Below the pieces are notes generated by a model that saw only the letters and a list, made by a program, of their open reading frames with translations, did not search any database and was not told the origin of the DNA. A DNA stretch of 40,654 nt. It comes from an uncultured Candidatus Melainabacteria bacterium (GTDB taxonomy: Bacteria > Cyanobacteriota > Vampirovibrionia > Gastranaerophilales > Gastranaerophilaceae). Below, one piece after another: positions 33,290 through 40,654 of this stretch. The stretch covers positions 1-40,654 of the forward strand of contig CAKUXD010000015.1 in assembly GCA_934699705.1 (NCBI GenBank), in the 5' to 3' direction. The position numbers and the translations under genes are program-made. Every line of letters begins with the position of its first letter. The stretch's first letter is position 1.

Positions 33290-33972
33290 TTTTTCTTTTT
33301 GTATGCCTCTTTGAACGCTTCTGGCGCTTGTTTTTCTAAATCAAATAATGCTTGTTTTAATTTTTCTTTTATTGCGTTATCTTCTTCAAGGGTTGAATTT
33401 TCAGGAACGTAAATCGGTTCACCGTATAAAATTACAATTTTAGTGAAGCCTAAAGGTATTTTAAATTTATCCCAAGTAGGAAATTTAACCAAGGTTTTGT
33501 CAGGTGAGTACCAAACCATAGGAATAATTGCGCCACCTGTGTGTTTTGCAACTTTTATTACTCCGTTTTTAATTTCGTGTAATGGGCCAGCTGGTCCGTC
33601 AACCATAATTGCAACATTTTGACCTTCGTTGACTTTTTCAATCATCTCCATTGTTGCTCGAACGCCACCTTTTTTGCGTGTGCCTTTGTCCTTAGAACCT
33701 CTTATTGTACTAAATCCCCAACGCTGAACAACTCTTGCGATGACTTCACCGTCGCCAGATTTGCTGATTAAGATGTTAACGTTTTTTCTTTTTTCAAAAG
33801 GTATTCCATGTAGGCTACATTGGTCTGAATGCCACATTGCAAAAATAACTTTTTGTTCTTGTTTTGGATAGTTTACGTTTCTAATTTCTATCATTCCTTC
33901 AAGAACTCTGAATAATCTATATACAAGCTCTGATACGAAGCTTACCTCTTTTGGTTTATCTATATCTACCAT
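33286..33972 (-). CDS. DUF374 acyltransferase-like envelope protein
   Basis: 228 residues matching DUF374, a lysophospholipid/lipid-A acyltransferase-related family: 'IFAMWHSDQ' (H near the usual catalytic position), 'SKSGDGEVIARVVQRWGF', 'RGSKDKGTRKKGG', 'AIMVDGPAGPLHEIKNGVI' and 'GGAIIPM'. It lacks an obvious N-terminal transmembrane helix. Family members in other Gram-negatives are suggested to modify lipid A or lipoproteins; no exact substrate is known. The ATG at 33970-33972 has no ribosome site, and TATAAT (33982-33987, minus) is 9 bases upstream, so its mRNA may have almost no leader. It is the first gene of an operon with the amidase and dacB. Confidence 0.85.
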   Translation of the reverse strand: MVDIDKPKEVSFVSELVYRLFRVLEGMIEIRNVNYPKQEQKVIFAMWHSDQCSLHGIPFEKRKNVNILISKSGDGEVIARVVQRWGFSTIRGSKDKGTRKKGGVRATMEMIEKVNEGQNVAIMVDGPAGPLHEIKNGVIKVAKHTGGAIIPMVWYSPDKTLVKFPTWDKFKIPLGFTKIVILYGEPIYVPENSTLEEDNAIKEKLKQALFDLEKQAPEAFKEAYKKKK

Positions 33973-33987
33973 AATAATTTCATTATA
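33973..33987 (-). promoter_or_regulatory. Candidate -10 of the DUF374-amidase-dacB operon
   Basis: A perfect TATAAT on the minus strand (33982-33987) lies 9 bases from the ATG; no convincing -35 is seen. The start site would fall within about 3 bases of the ATG. Confidence 0.45.
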
Positions 33988-34003
33988 CTACAAAAGTTTT
34001 AAA

Positions 34004-35290
34004 TTAGTTATTTTTTATTTGTTGTGGTAAATTTACGCAAAATTCAGTGTATTTGCCGTCTTCACTTTTAATAGTTATTTCTCCACCATGAGATTTTACA
34101 ATCTGTTGAGCAAGGTATAAACCTAAACCTGTGCCAATTTTACGAAATCTTTTTGCTGTTGAATAGTATTTTTTGAATACCATTTCAAGGTCTTCTTTAG
34201 AAATTCCTTTGCCATAATCTTTAATCGAAATTTGAACTTCTTCTTTTGTCTTTAATACGTTTATATCAATATTTTTACTGGTTTCGCTATGAGATATTGC
34301 ATTTTGAATTAAGTTTTTTAATACACGTTTAAGTTGCATTTTATCCGCGTTAATTGTTATATTTTCATATTCTTTATATTTGATTTTAATATCGCTATTT
34401 TCTGCAATTGGGGTCATCTCTTGAACAATTTCTTTGATAAATGGATTTATTTCAAATTCCTCAAAATATAAAATTGCACCTGTGTCTTTAACTTTGTACG
34501 TTTCAAGCAAAACTTGTACAAGTTCAATTAATTCTTGGTTTGAAACCTGAATATTTTTGATTGCTTCTTGTTGTTTATTATTGATTGGTCCAAATTTTTC
34601 TTCTAATAAAAAGTCTAAAATGTTTGATTCTGCAATGATAGGAACTTTTAGGTCATGAGTAAGTGTTGCAACAAAGTCTTCTTTTAATCTGTCCATTTCC
34701 TTTTGGTTTGTGATGTTTTTTAAAATTACTACAAAACGTTTCTTTTTATCTTCAAGTTGAAGCTTCATTGTAGTTGCTTCAAAAGCGTCTTCTGAATAAC
34801 CTTTAATATAAACTTCTGTGTTTTCAAGCTTTTCAACGGGTGTATTATCTGGAATTGTTACGTAGTCAAGGATATTTTTTCTTAAAATATCCTTACCTTT
34901 AATGTTAAACCATAAAGAGATTTTAGGTGTTGCTCTTAAAATTTTGTTCTTTCCGTCAATAATAACAAGTCCGTCAGATAGTGAATTAAGTATTGCTTCC
35001 AAAAATTTATTTTGGTGAATAAGCTCTGTTTGTTGTTGCGTAACGGCTTTTTCCTTCTCTTTTAGAGTATCAATAAGTGTGTTAATACTCTCGTTTAAAC
35101 TCTCATAAGATTTTGGATTTATAGTTTTTATTTTTTTACTTAAATCCCCATATTTTACTGAGTTCAATGTTTCATTTACTACGCCTAAATAGTCATTCAT
35201 TTTTGACCATCTTTTTGTCGCTTCTCTTGAAATTAAAAGAAGCATAAGGAAGATGAATATGATAAATAAATTAATCGCGTACCAAAGCAT
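34004..35290 (-). CDS. Membrane-bound sensor histidine kinase
   Basis: 428 residues. There is one N-terminal membrane segment (3-20), a short coiled-coil/HAMP-like region (22-85), and a PAS-type domain (about 95-195; 'AILNSLSDGLVIID'). The HisKA H-box FVATLTHDLKVPI has H212. A HATPase domain follows with N-box 'LKNLIQNAISHS', 'KDYGKGI' and 'GTGLGLYLAQQIV'. It lacks an extracytoplasmic sensor loop, so it senses via PAS or membrane. No response regulator gene is adjacent; its partner must be elsewhere. AAGG precedes the ATG. It is divergent from the FliO-like gene. Confidence 0.9.
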   Translation of the reverse strand: MLWYAINLFIIFIFLMLLLISREATKRWSKMNDYLGVVNETLNSVKYGDLSKKIKTINPKSYESLNESINTLIDTLKEKEKAVTQQQTELIHQNKFLEAILNSLSDGLVIIDGKNKILRATPKISLWFNIKGKDILRKNILDYVTIPDNTPVEKLENTEVYIKGYSEDAFEATTMKLQLEDKKKRFVVILKNITNQKEMDRLKEDFVATLTHDLKVPIIAESNILDFLLEEKFGPINNKQQEAIKNIQVSNQELIELVQVLLETYKVKDTGAILYFEEFEINPFIKEIVQEMTPIAENSDIKIKYKEYENITINADKMQLKRVLKNLIQNAISHSETSKNIDINVLKTKEEVQISIKDYGKGISKEDLEMVFKKYYSTAKRFRKIGTGLGLYLAQQIVKSHGGEITIKSEDGKYTEFCVNLPQQIKNN

Positions 35291-35368
35291 TTTTGTAACC
35301 TTTTTATTTTTTTATTTTATGTTACTATACTAATGATGTAAATTCAAATAAAAATTTAAGAGGTTTAT

Positions 35369-35968
35369 ATGAAAAAAGGAATATTAAGTCTATTAGTTTT
35401 AAATTTGATGTTAATTGCTCAGCCTGTATTTGCAGATGAAGGTTTAACCTCAAACATAAAATATGCGCTTAAACGTTCAACTGAAAGCAACTATGCTTCT
35501 GTTTTAATTGCTTTGGGTGTTGTGATTGTATTAATTTATATCACAGGAATTATTTATGCCAAGCTTAACGTTATTGGTTACAAAACAATAAAAAAACAAT
35601 ATAAAGATATGGACGATTCAAAAATTATTATACGTTCAACTACTCAAATCGGAAACAATAAATCTTTACATGTCATTGAGTTAGGCGGTAAAAAAATGTT
35701 AATTGGAGTTACTAATGACTCAATTAATTTGATTAAGGATTTGAGTGAAAATTCAGATAAAAGAAAAACTAAATCTGAATCTGAACAAGAGCAATGTATG
35801 TTATCAAAGGAATTATCAAGTCAGTTACCTTTAGACAAGTTGTATAATAAAGATAAAGACGCGTATGAAGATATAGAGATAGAAAATAATGCTCCTCAAG
35901 AGGAAGATAATTCAAATTCTCAGTATAATTCTGAAGAATTTGGCTTGTACAAAAAATATTTAGATTAG
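35369..35968 (+). CDS. FliO-like membrane protein
   Basis: 199 residues. A signal peptide (MKKGILSLLVLNLMLIAQPVFA) is followed by a short periplasmic part, then a membrane helix (about 43-64). The cytosolic domain 'SLHVIELGGKKMLIGVTNDSINLI' matches the FliO/MopB pattern (SL-x-V(I/V)E-x-GG-x2-x-LIG(V/T)). A Ser/Glu-rich, probably disordered tail follows. FliO assists assembly of the flagellar export gate FliP-FliQ-FliR. None of those genes is here, so it is either an isolated member of a scattered flagellar set or a relative with another job. Its promoter lies in the 78-base divergent gap, and AAGAGG precedes the ATG. Confidence 0.68.
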   Translation: MKKGILSLLVLNLMLIAQPVFADEGLTSNIKYALKRSTESNYASVLIALGVVIVLIYITGIIYAKLNVIGYKTIKKQYKDMDDSKIIIRSTTQIGNNKSLHVIELGGKKMLIGVTNDSINLIKDLSENSDKRKTKSESEQEQCMLSKELSSQLPLDKLYNKDKDAYEDIEIENNAPQEEDNSNSQYNSEEFGLYKKYLD

Positions 35969-35977
35969 GATTTAACG

Positions 35978-36844
35978 ATGAGAAAAATTGTAAAGATAGC
36001 GAATAAAACTATTGGTGATGATTTTCCTTGTTTTATTACTGCAGAAATTGGAATTAATCATAACGGCAATATAAATTTGGCAAAAAAGTTAATAGATTTG
36101 GCTGTTACTACTGGTTGTGATGCAGTAAAATTTCAAAAAAGAACTGTTGATGTCGTTTATTCTAAAGAAGAATTGGCAAAAGAAAGAGAAAGTGTTTTTG
36201 GTAAAACAAATGGGGACTTAAAACGCGGACTTGAATTTGGTTTAGAGCAGTATAAAGAAATTGATAAATATTGTAAAGAAAAAGGTATAATTTGGTATGC
36301 ATCTTGTTGGGACAAGGCTTCTGTTGATTTTATTGAACAATTTAATCCTCCTTGTTACAAGATTGCATCAGCTTCACTTACTGATGATGAACTCTTGAAA
36401 TATACCAGAAGTAAAGGTAAACCAATATTTTTAGCGACTGGCATGAGCACTTTGGAGCAAATTAAACATGCAGTTGAAGTTTTGGGAGAAGATGATTTAA
36501 TTTTGTATCATTGTACTTCTACCTACCCAACAGTAAATGAAGAAATTAATTTGCGTGTAATAACAAAATTACGCGAACTTTATTCTTGTCCAGTAGGTTT
36601 TTCAGGACATGAAAAAGGCATTTTGCCTACAATTTTGTCTGCAATGTTAGGTGCAAACGCAGTTGAACGTCATATTACTATTGACAGAACCTTGTGGGGG
36701 TCTGATCAGGCTGCAAGTTTAGAGTATAACGGTTTATTCAGAGTTGTTAGGGATATAAGACAAATTAAAACAATTTTAGGTGATGGCGAAAAACGAGTTT
36801 ATTCAAGCGAGTTGCCAATAATAGACAAATTAAGAAGGGTATAG
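35978..36844 (+). CDS. NeuB-type sialic acid synthase-like, short form
   Basis: 288 residues of the NeuB/SpsE family, which condense phosphoenolpyruvate with N-acetylmannosamine (or its 6-phosphate, or mannose-6-P). Present: 'ITAEIGINHNGN' (N-terminal strand), 'CDAVKFQKRT', 'ATGMSTLEQI', 'LYHCTSTYP', 'GFSGHEKGI' and 'NAVERHITIDRTLWGSDQAASL', all typical. The C-terminal SAF/antifreeze domain of about 60 residues, present in classical NeuB, is missing; the protein ends with 'IIDKLRRV'. It is 2 bases from a KdsC-type phosphatase, which fits a 9-phosphate route to a nonulosonic acid such as NeuAc or KDN. No CMP-transferase gene is in the window. Confidence 0.85.
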   Translation: MRKIVKIANKTIGDDFPCFITAEIGINHNGNINLAKKLIDLAVTTGCDAVKFQKRTVDVVYSKEELAKERESVFGKTNGDLKRGLEFGLEQYKEIDKYCKEKGIIWYASCWDKASVDFIEQFNPPCYKIASASLTDDELLKYTRSKGKPIFLATGMSTLEQIKHAVEVLGEDDLILYHCTSTYPTVNEEINLRVITKLRELYSCPVGFSGHEKGILPTILSAMLGANAVERHITIDRTLWGSDQAASLEYNGLFRVVRDIRQIKTILGDGEKRVYSSELPIIDKLRRV

Positions 36845-36846
36845 TT

Positions 36847-37320
36847 ATGAAGATACCAAATACTGTTAAAATGATTGTTTCTGATTTTGACGGCATTTTT
36901 ACCGATAATTCTGTTATTATTAATGCTGATAAGACTATTTCAAGAAAAGTTAGTTTTAAAGATATTATGGGTGTATCTTTATTGGTAAAAAATGGCTATA
37001 AAGTAGGATTTATTTCTGGAGAAAAAAATCCTATTATTGAAATGATTGCAGAAAAATTTAATTTGACCGAAATTCACATGGACATAAGGGATAAATTAAC
37101 AGTTTTGAAGGAGATAATGTCAAGAAATTCCTTGAATATAGACGAAATTTTGTATATAGGCGATGATGTTAATGATAAATTATGTTTAGAGTTTGTTAAA
37201 ACAAAAATAACAGTTCCGAATGCAAATAAAAAAATTAAAGAAATAGAAGATATTCAAATCACAGAAGCCTGTGGCGGTGATGGTGCATTTCGTGAAGTTG
37301 TTGATTGCATATTAAATTAA
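36847..37320 (+). CDS. KdsC-type HAD phosphatase
   Basis: 157 residues of the C0 HAD family with no cap insertion. Motif I is SDFDGIFTDN (nucleophile D12, acid D14), motif II FISGE, motif III the lysine in DKLTVLKEI, motif IV IGDDVNDKLCLE. Members remove phosphate from KDO-8-P or from NeuAc-9-P and KDN-9-P. The usual 'DVDG(V/I)LT' is DFDGIFT here, still catalytically complete. Its direct coupling to the NeuB-like gene argues for a nonulosonate-9-phosphate rather than KDO-8-P (inference). Confidence 0.88.
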   Translation: MKIPNTVKMIVSDFDGIFTDNSVIINADKTISRKVSFKDIMGVSLLVKNGYKVGFISGEKNPIIEMIAEKFNLTEIHMDIRDKLTVLKEIMSRNSLNIDEILYIGDDVNDKLCLEFVKTKITVPNANKKIKEIEDIQITEACGGDGAFREVVDCILN

Positions 37321-37328
37321 ATGATTGC

Positions 37329-37356
37329 TTGCTAAAGAAAACATTTATTATATAAT
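37329..37356 (+). promoter_or_regulatory. Promoter of lysC
   Basis: TTGCTA (37329-37334), 16-base spacer and TATAAT (37351-37356). The leader would be about 15 bases with only a weak GTGAAG ribosome site. No lysine riboswitch fits in this space. Confidence 0.6.
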
Positions 37357-37377
37357 ATACTTGTTTAGTGAAGAAAA

Positions 37378-38643
37378 ATGAAAAATATTATTGTACAAAA
37401 ATTCGGCGGAACTTCAGTTGCCGATACAGATAAAATAAAAAATGTAGCGAATTCTGTTATTAGAGAAAAAAAGCTCGGTAATGATGTCGTGGTGGTTGTT
37501 TCTGCCATGGGACACACTACTGATTATTTAATGAAAATGGCTAAGGATATTAGCGAAGTGCCATCTTCAAGAGAGTTAGATATGCTTTTGTCAACAGGTG
37601 AAGGTGTTTCTATTGCCTTGTTATCAATGGCAATTCAGGCTCAAGGATTTGATGCAGTTAGTATGAATGCTATGCAATTTGGTATTATTACAGAAAACAT
37701 ACATAGCAAAGCAAGAATTATAGATATTAAAACAGATAAATTACGTAAATATTTAGATGAAGGTAAGATAATTGTAGTTGCAGGGTTTCAGGGGGTAACT
37801 CCAGATGGCGAAATTACAACATTAGGCAGAGGTGGTTCTGATACTTCGGCAGTTGCTATTGCCGCTGCTTTGAACGCTGAAAGATGCGATATTTATACAG
37901 ATGTAGAAGGTGTTTATACAACAGATCCGAGAATTGTTCCTAATGCTTCAAGGTTAGATTTGGTAACTTATGATGAAATGCTAGAATTGGCAAGTGTGGG
38001 TGCGAATGTTTTACACCCTCGTTCTGTTGAAACAGCAAAACAATTTAATATGCCGATTAGAGTTAGAAGTAGCTTTAATTTAGAGAATATGGGCACACTT
38101 ATAAAGGAAGTTAATGATATGGAATTATGTAAACCAGTTACAGGCGTGGCTGTTGATATGTCAATGGTAAGAATTGTAATTTGTGATGTTCCTGATGAAC
38201 CAGGGGTTGCAGCAAAAGTATTTACAACTTTATCAGATGAAAATATCTCTGTTGATACGATTATTCAATCTTATGCAAGATTACATAATAATACTAACGA
38301 CATTGCTTTTACAATTAGTAAAACAGATTTACCTAGGGCAATGGAATTATTTAAAAGATTAACTAATACTATAAATATGGATAAAATTCATATTGATGAA
38401 AATATTGCAAAAGTTTCAATTGTTGGTGCAGGAATGGTTGATAGACCAGGGGTTGCGGCTACAATGTTTGATACTTTAGCAAGTTTGAATATTAATATTA
38501 AAATGATTTCAACAAGCGAGGTTAAGATTAGTTGTCTTGTTGATGCTGATGTTGCAAATGACGCTATAAGAGCATTGCATAAGGCTTTTAACTTGGGTTG
38601 TGATGTAGTTGCAACAGTAAAAGGTGATTTGCCTGAAATTTAA
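37378..38643 (+). CDS. lysC: Aspartokinase
   Basis: 421 residues, the length of the ACT-regulated class. It phosphorylates aspartate, the first step to lysine, threonine, methionine and diaminopimelate. The N-terminal kinase domain has KFGGTSV (ATP/Asp site), 'LLSTGEGVSIALLSMAI', 'GRGGSDTSAVAIAAAL' and 'YTDVEGVYTTDPRIVP'. From about 265 come two ACT domains ('VRIVICDVPDEPGVAAKVF' and 'KVSIVGAGMVDRPGVAATMF') that carry feedback control by lysine and/or threonine. It stands alone with its own promoter. The leader is too short for an L-box riboswitch, so control is probably at protein level. Confidence 0.96.
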   Translation: MKNIIVQKFGGTSVADTDKIKNVANSVIREKKLGNDVVVVVSAMGHTTDYLMKMAKDISEVPSSRELDMLLSTGEGVSIALLSMAIQAQGFDAVSMNAMQFGIITENIHSKARIIDIKTDKLRKYLDEGKIIVVAGFQGVTPDGEITTLGRGGSDTSAVAIAAALNAERCDIYTDVEGVYTTDPRIVPNASRLDLVTYDEMLELASVGANVLHPRSVETAKQFNMPIRVRSSFNLENMGTLIKEVNDMELCKPVTGVAVDMSMVRIVICDVPDEPGVAAKVFTTLSDENISVDTIIQSYARLHNNTNDIAFTISKTDLPRAMELFKRLTNTINMDKIHIDENIAKVSIVGAGMVDRPGVAATMFDTLASLNINIKMISTSEVKISCLVDADVANDAIRALHKAFNLGCDVVATVKGDLPEI

Positions 38644-38672
38644 TAGAAAAATTTTATAATAGGAGTTTATAA

Positions 38673-39917
38673 ATGGAAAATCAAGAAAACAGAGTAATTG
38701 CGATTTGGAAAAAAGTAGCCATTGGCATTATTGCATTTGTTGGCTTTGTTACTACAATAAAATTGGCAATTATTTATTACAACGCGAATTTTCTTGAAAA
38801 TGCTCCGAAAAGTTTTTGTACAATTAATCAATTTATTGATTGTGATTCTGTTGCAAAAACAATAGACTCACAATTTTTAGGTGTTCCGCTCGCTTTTTGG
38901 GGACTATTGTTATATTCATTTATAGCTTTATTAATGGCTTCAAAAAAGCTTTCTCAATATAAACTGTTCAGATTTTTAGAAGTTTTTAAAAGGCCTTATT
39001 CATACATTTCGGCTTTGGGTATAATTTCGTTTGCAATTTCAATGATATTGCTATTTATAAGTTTATTCCAAATTAAAAAACTTTGCATTTTATGTGCATT
39101 TACTTATGTTTTGAATTTGTTAATCGGCTTGGTAGCAATGGATTACTCAAAAGGCGGATTTGTCAGAGTGTTTAAAGAGTCAGCTTTAGACTTGTTTTCA
39201 GCTTTAAAAATAAAAAAATATTTAATTGCGTTTATTGCGGTAATGCTAGCAGCAATTGGTTTTTTAACTTATTCTGTAACAACATACAAATTTGCTCCGC
39301 ATGTTAAACGAATAAAATCAATTAATCATTTTATGAAGCTTAGGGAAAACATGAAAAACCCTTATGCGATTAAAGGAAATGTTTTGGGTGTTGAAAATGG
39401 CGAAGTTAAAATAACAATTTTCTCTGATTTCAGATGCCCAATTTGTTCAGTTTATAACATCATTATAAACAAGGTTATAGGCGAAATGGCAAATGTTGAG
39501 GTTCATCACCGTAATTATCCGTTAGACCAAGATTGTAATAAATATTTGAAGTTTGCATTTCACCATGGCGCTTGTGCTTTAGCTAAGTATGCCGAAGCAG
39601 CAGAACGTCAGGGTAATTATTGGGGCTTTGCATCTGATATTTATTTGCGTCAACCGATGACAGATTATGACGTTTGGATGATTGCAATGCAAAATGGCTT
39701 AAATATTGATAAATTAAAGGCAGATGTAGAAGATCCAGCAATTGCTAAAAAGATTTTAAAAGATATTGACTATGCTCAAACTTTGGGCGTTCAAGGTACT
39801 CCGATTATCTTTATTGAAGGTCAAAAAGAGCCAATTGTGGGTGCAATGTCAGATATTGAATTAAAAGAAATTTTGATTAAAGCGGGCGCAAAAGAAAAGA
39901 AAAATGCAAAAAAATAA
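38673..39917 (+). CDS. VKOR-DsbA fusion, thiol-disulphide oxidase
   Basis: 414 residues. The first part is a vitamin K epoxide reductase-like membrane domain with about five helices, the loop cysteine pair C49 and C57 ('SFCTINQFIDCDS') and the active-site CxxC C138-ILC141. The second part, after a membrane helix near 183-200, is a periplasmic DsbA/thioredoxin-like domain with C255-PIC258 in 'SDFRCPIC' and a cis-proline in 'GVQGTPIIF'. VKOR proteins reoxidise such domains using quinones, so one polypeptide can make and renew disulphides. Fusions of this kind are known in cyanobacteria, where a thioredoxin-like domain is attached. AGGAG precedes the ATG, and TATAAT is visible at about 38654. 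It overlaps queH by 14 bases. Confidence 0.9.
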   Translation: MENQENRVIAIWKKVAIGIIAFVGFVTTIKLAIIYYNANFLENAPKSFCTINQFIDCDSVAKTIDSQFLGVPLAFWGLLLYSFIALLMASKKLSQYKLFRFLEVFKRPYSYISALGIISFAISMILLFISLFQIKKLCILCAFTYVLNLLIGLVAMDYSKGGFVRVFKESALDLFSALKIKKYLIAFIAVMLAAIGFLTYSVTTYKFAPHVKRIKSINHFMKLRENMKNPYAIKGNVLGVENGEVKITIFSDFRCPICSVYNIIINKVIGEMANVEVHHRNYPLDQDCNKYLKFAFHHGACALAKYAEAAERQGNYWGFASDIYLRQPMTDYDVWMIAMQNGLNIDKLKADVEDPAIAKKILKDIDYAQTLGVQGTPIIFIEGQKEPIVGAMSDIELKEILIKAGAKEKKNAKK

Positions 39918-40449
39918 TGTTTTAATCCATGCCTGTTGTGGAATATGTTCTGCATATCCAATTTTACAACTTAGAGAAATGGGTTATGAGCCGATTGTGT
40001 ATTTTTATAATCCAAATATTTTTCCTGAAATCGAGTATCAAAAACGCTTAGAGGCTGAAAAAACGCTGTGTAATTTTCACAAATGCGAACTAATTATTGA
40101 TGAATATTGTCAAGAAGATTATTTTGAGAAGGTTATAGGGTTAGAAAACGAACCAGAACGCGGGAAACGTTGCAATGTCTGTTTTGAAATGCGCCTTGAA
40201 AAAACTGCACAAAAGGCCAAGGCTTTAGGGATTGAAAAATTTACAACATCAATTGTTATAAGTCCACATAAGAATTTTGCTTTACTTACACAAATTGGTG
40301 AAGAACTTGCTAAAAAGTATAATTTGGAATATTTAGCAATTGATTTTAAGAAAAAAGATGGATTTTTAAAAACGAATAAAATTTCACGCGAATTGAACTT
40401 GTATCGCCAAAATTATTGTGGATGTAAATTTAGTATGCGAGAATTGTAA
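39904..40449 (+). CDS. queH: Epoxyqueuosine reductase QueH
   Basis: 181 residues of the DUF208 family that performs the last step of queuosine synthesis in tRNA, replacing QueG. Cysteine motifs: HACCGIC (C11, C12, C15) at the N-terminus, 'RCNVCFEMRL' in the middle, and 'YRQNYCGC' near the C-terminus. Together these supply the metal-binding cysteines seen in the family. 'FTTSIVISPHKN' is also typical. The ATG lies inside the fusion gene upstream (14-base overlap), so translation is coupled. It lacks a detectable terminator. Confidence 0.93.
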   Translation: MQKNNVLIHACCGICSAYPILQLREMGYEPIVYFYNPNIFPEIEYQKRLEAEKTLCNFHKCELIIDEYCQEDYFEKVIGLENEPERGKRCNVCFEMRLEKTAQKAKALGIEKFTTSIVISPHKNFALLTQIGEELAKKYNLEYLAIDFKKKDGFLKTNKISRELNLYRQNYCGCKFSMREL

Positions 40450-40558
40450 ACGCCTGTCATACAATTTTGACTAGTAAAACAAATATACTAACATTTTTTA
40501 AATTATTCTTTAACTACTATTTACAGTTTATTCAAATATATATTTTGTTACAAATAAC

Positions 40559-40587
40559 TTGAAAAACAATATTAAATATTTTATACT
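40559..40587 (+). promoter_or_regulatory. Promoter of the truncated last gene
   Basis: TTGAAA (40559-40564), exactly 17 bases, then TATACT (40582-40587). It lies 22 bases before the ATG at 40610, with AAGGAG in between. Confidence 0.7.
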
Positions 40588-40609
40588 GATAAAAAACAAG
40601 GAGAATACT

Positions 40610-40654
40610 ATGAAAAATATTGTAAATGCTGGCTTTGAGCTTGCGGGGGGGGGG
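40610..40654 (+). CDS. Partial gene at the window edge, unknown
   Basis: ATG at 40610 with a good AAGGAGAA ribosome site and a promoter upstream. Only about 12 believable codons remain (MKNIVNAGFELA), then the sequence turns into ten G bases to the end. The G run may be an assembly or sequencing artefact. Nothing can be said about function. Confidence 0.5.
   Translation, partial: MKNIVNAGFELAGGG

Noticed and set aside
37321..37377. Lysine riboswitch before the aspartokinase gene
   Set aside because: Only 57 bases separate the genes and the promoter takes half of them; an L-box needs well over 150 bases.

Overview
The window is AT-rich DNA (roughly one third G+C by eye) from a Gram-negative-type bacterium. 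It carries a complete RND efflux set with a TolC-like outer-membrane channel, several secreted or envelope proteins, type IV pilin-like proteins, an isolated FliO-like protein and a VKOR-DsbA fusion of a type known from cyanobacteria. ClpC, a dnaG-rpoD operon and the Ser/Gly-rich prepilins together suggest a gut relative of the non-photosynthetic cyanobacteria (Melainabacteria/Vampirovibrionia, Gastranaerophilales-like). That placement is inferred from gene style, not from a marker-gene search.

Positions 1-3200 are an accessory, decaying region. It starts with a frameshifted tail of a glycosyltransferase. Two paralogous genes of unknown function follow, which share a 'GCKNE' block and a C-terminal ELQKINA motif. 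Next is an ABC exporter ATPase remnant with two in-frame stops, joined to the N-terminal part of a Mu-type transposase. About 450 bases with interleaved inverted repeats then lead to a tRNA-Glu gene and its terminator. From 3.3 kb the window becomes dense core genome: clpC with its own promoter and terminator, then a three-gene RND efflux operon (adaptor, pump, TolC-like channel).

From 12 to 18 kb, tlyA and tatD overlap on the minus strand, diverging from dnaG-rpoD on the plus strand. A membrane-anchored matrixin-like protease with TPR repeats follows. From 18 to 23.7 kb come yggT, mtnP, three type IV pilin-like proteins (one minus, two plus), a lytic transglycosylase and two dispersed-repeat-like elements. 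The two plus-strand prepilins carry Ser/Gly linkers and small cysteine modules, and one contains an A8G7 homopolymer.

From 23.7 to 40.6 kb: pheA diverges from a phosphohexomutase-pheT-SH3-like operon. A long minus-strand block holds a histidine kinase, a DUF374 acyltransferase, a nitrilase-family amidase, dacB, a NrtR-like NUDIX protein, secG, a small tandem-repeat protein and an SDR reductase. The plus strand then has a FliO-like protein, a short NeuB-type synthase paired with a KdsC-type phosphatase, aspartokinase, the VKOR-DsbA fusion, queH, and the first codons of a gene cut off by a terminal poly-G run.

The most novel material is the ELQKINA paralog pair beside exporter debris, the cysteine-module Ser/Gly prepilins with a possible slippage tract, and the 106-residue tandem RWY-repeat protein. 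No CRISPR array and no intact mobile element were seen.
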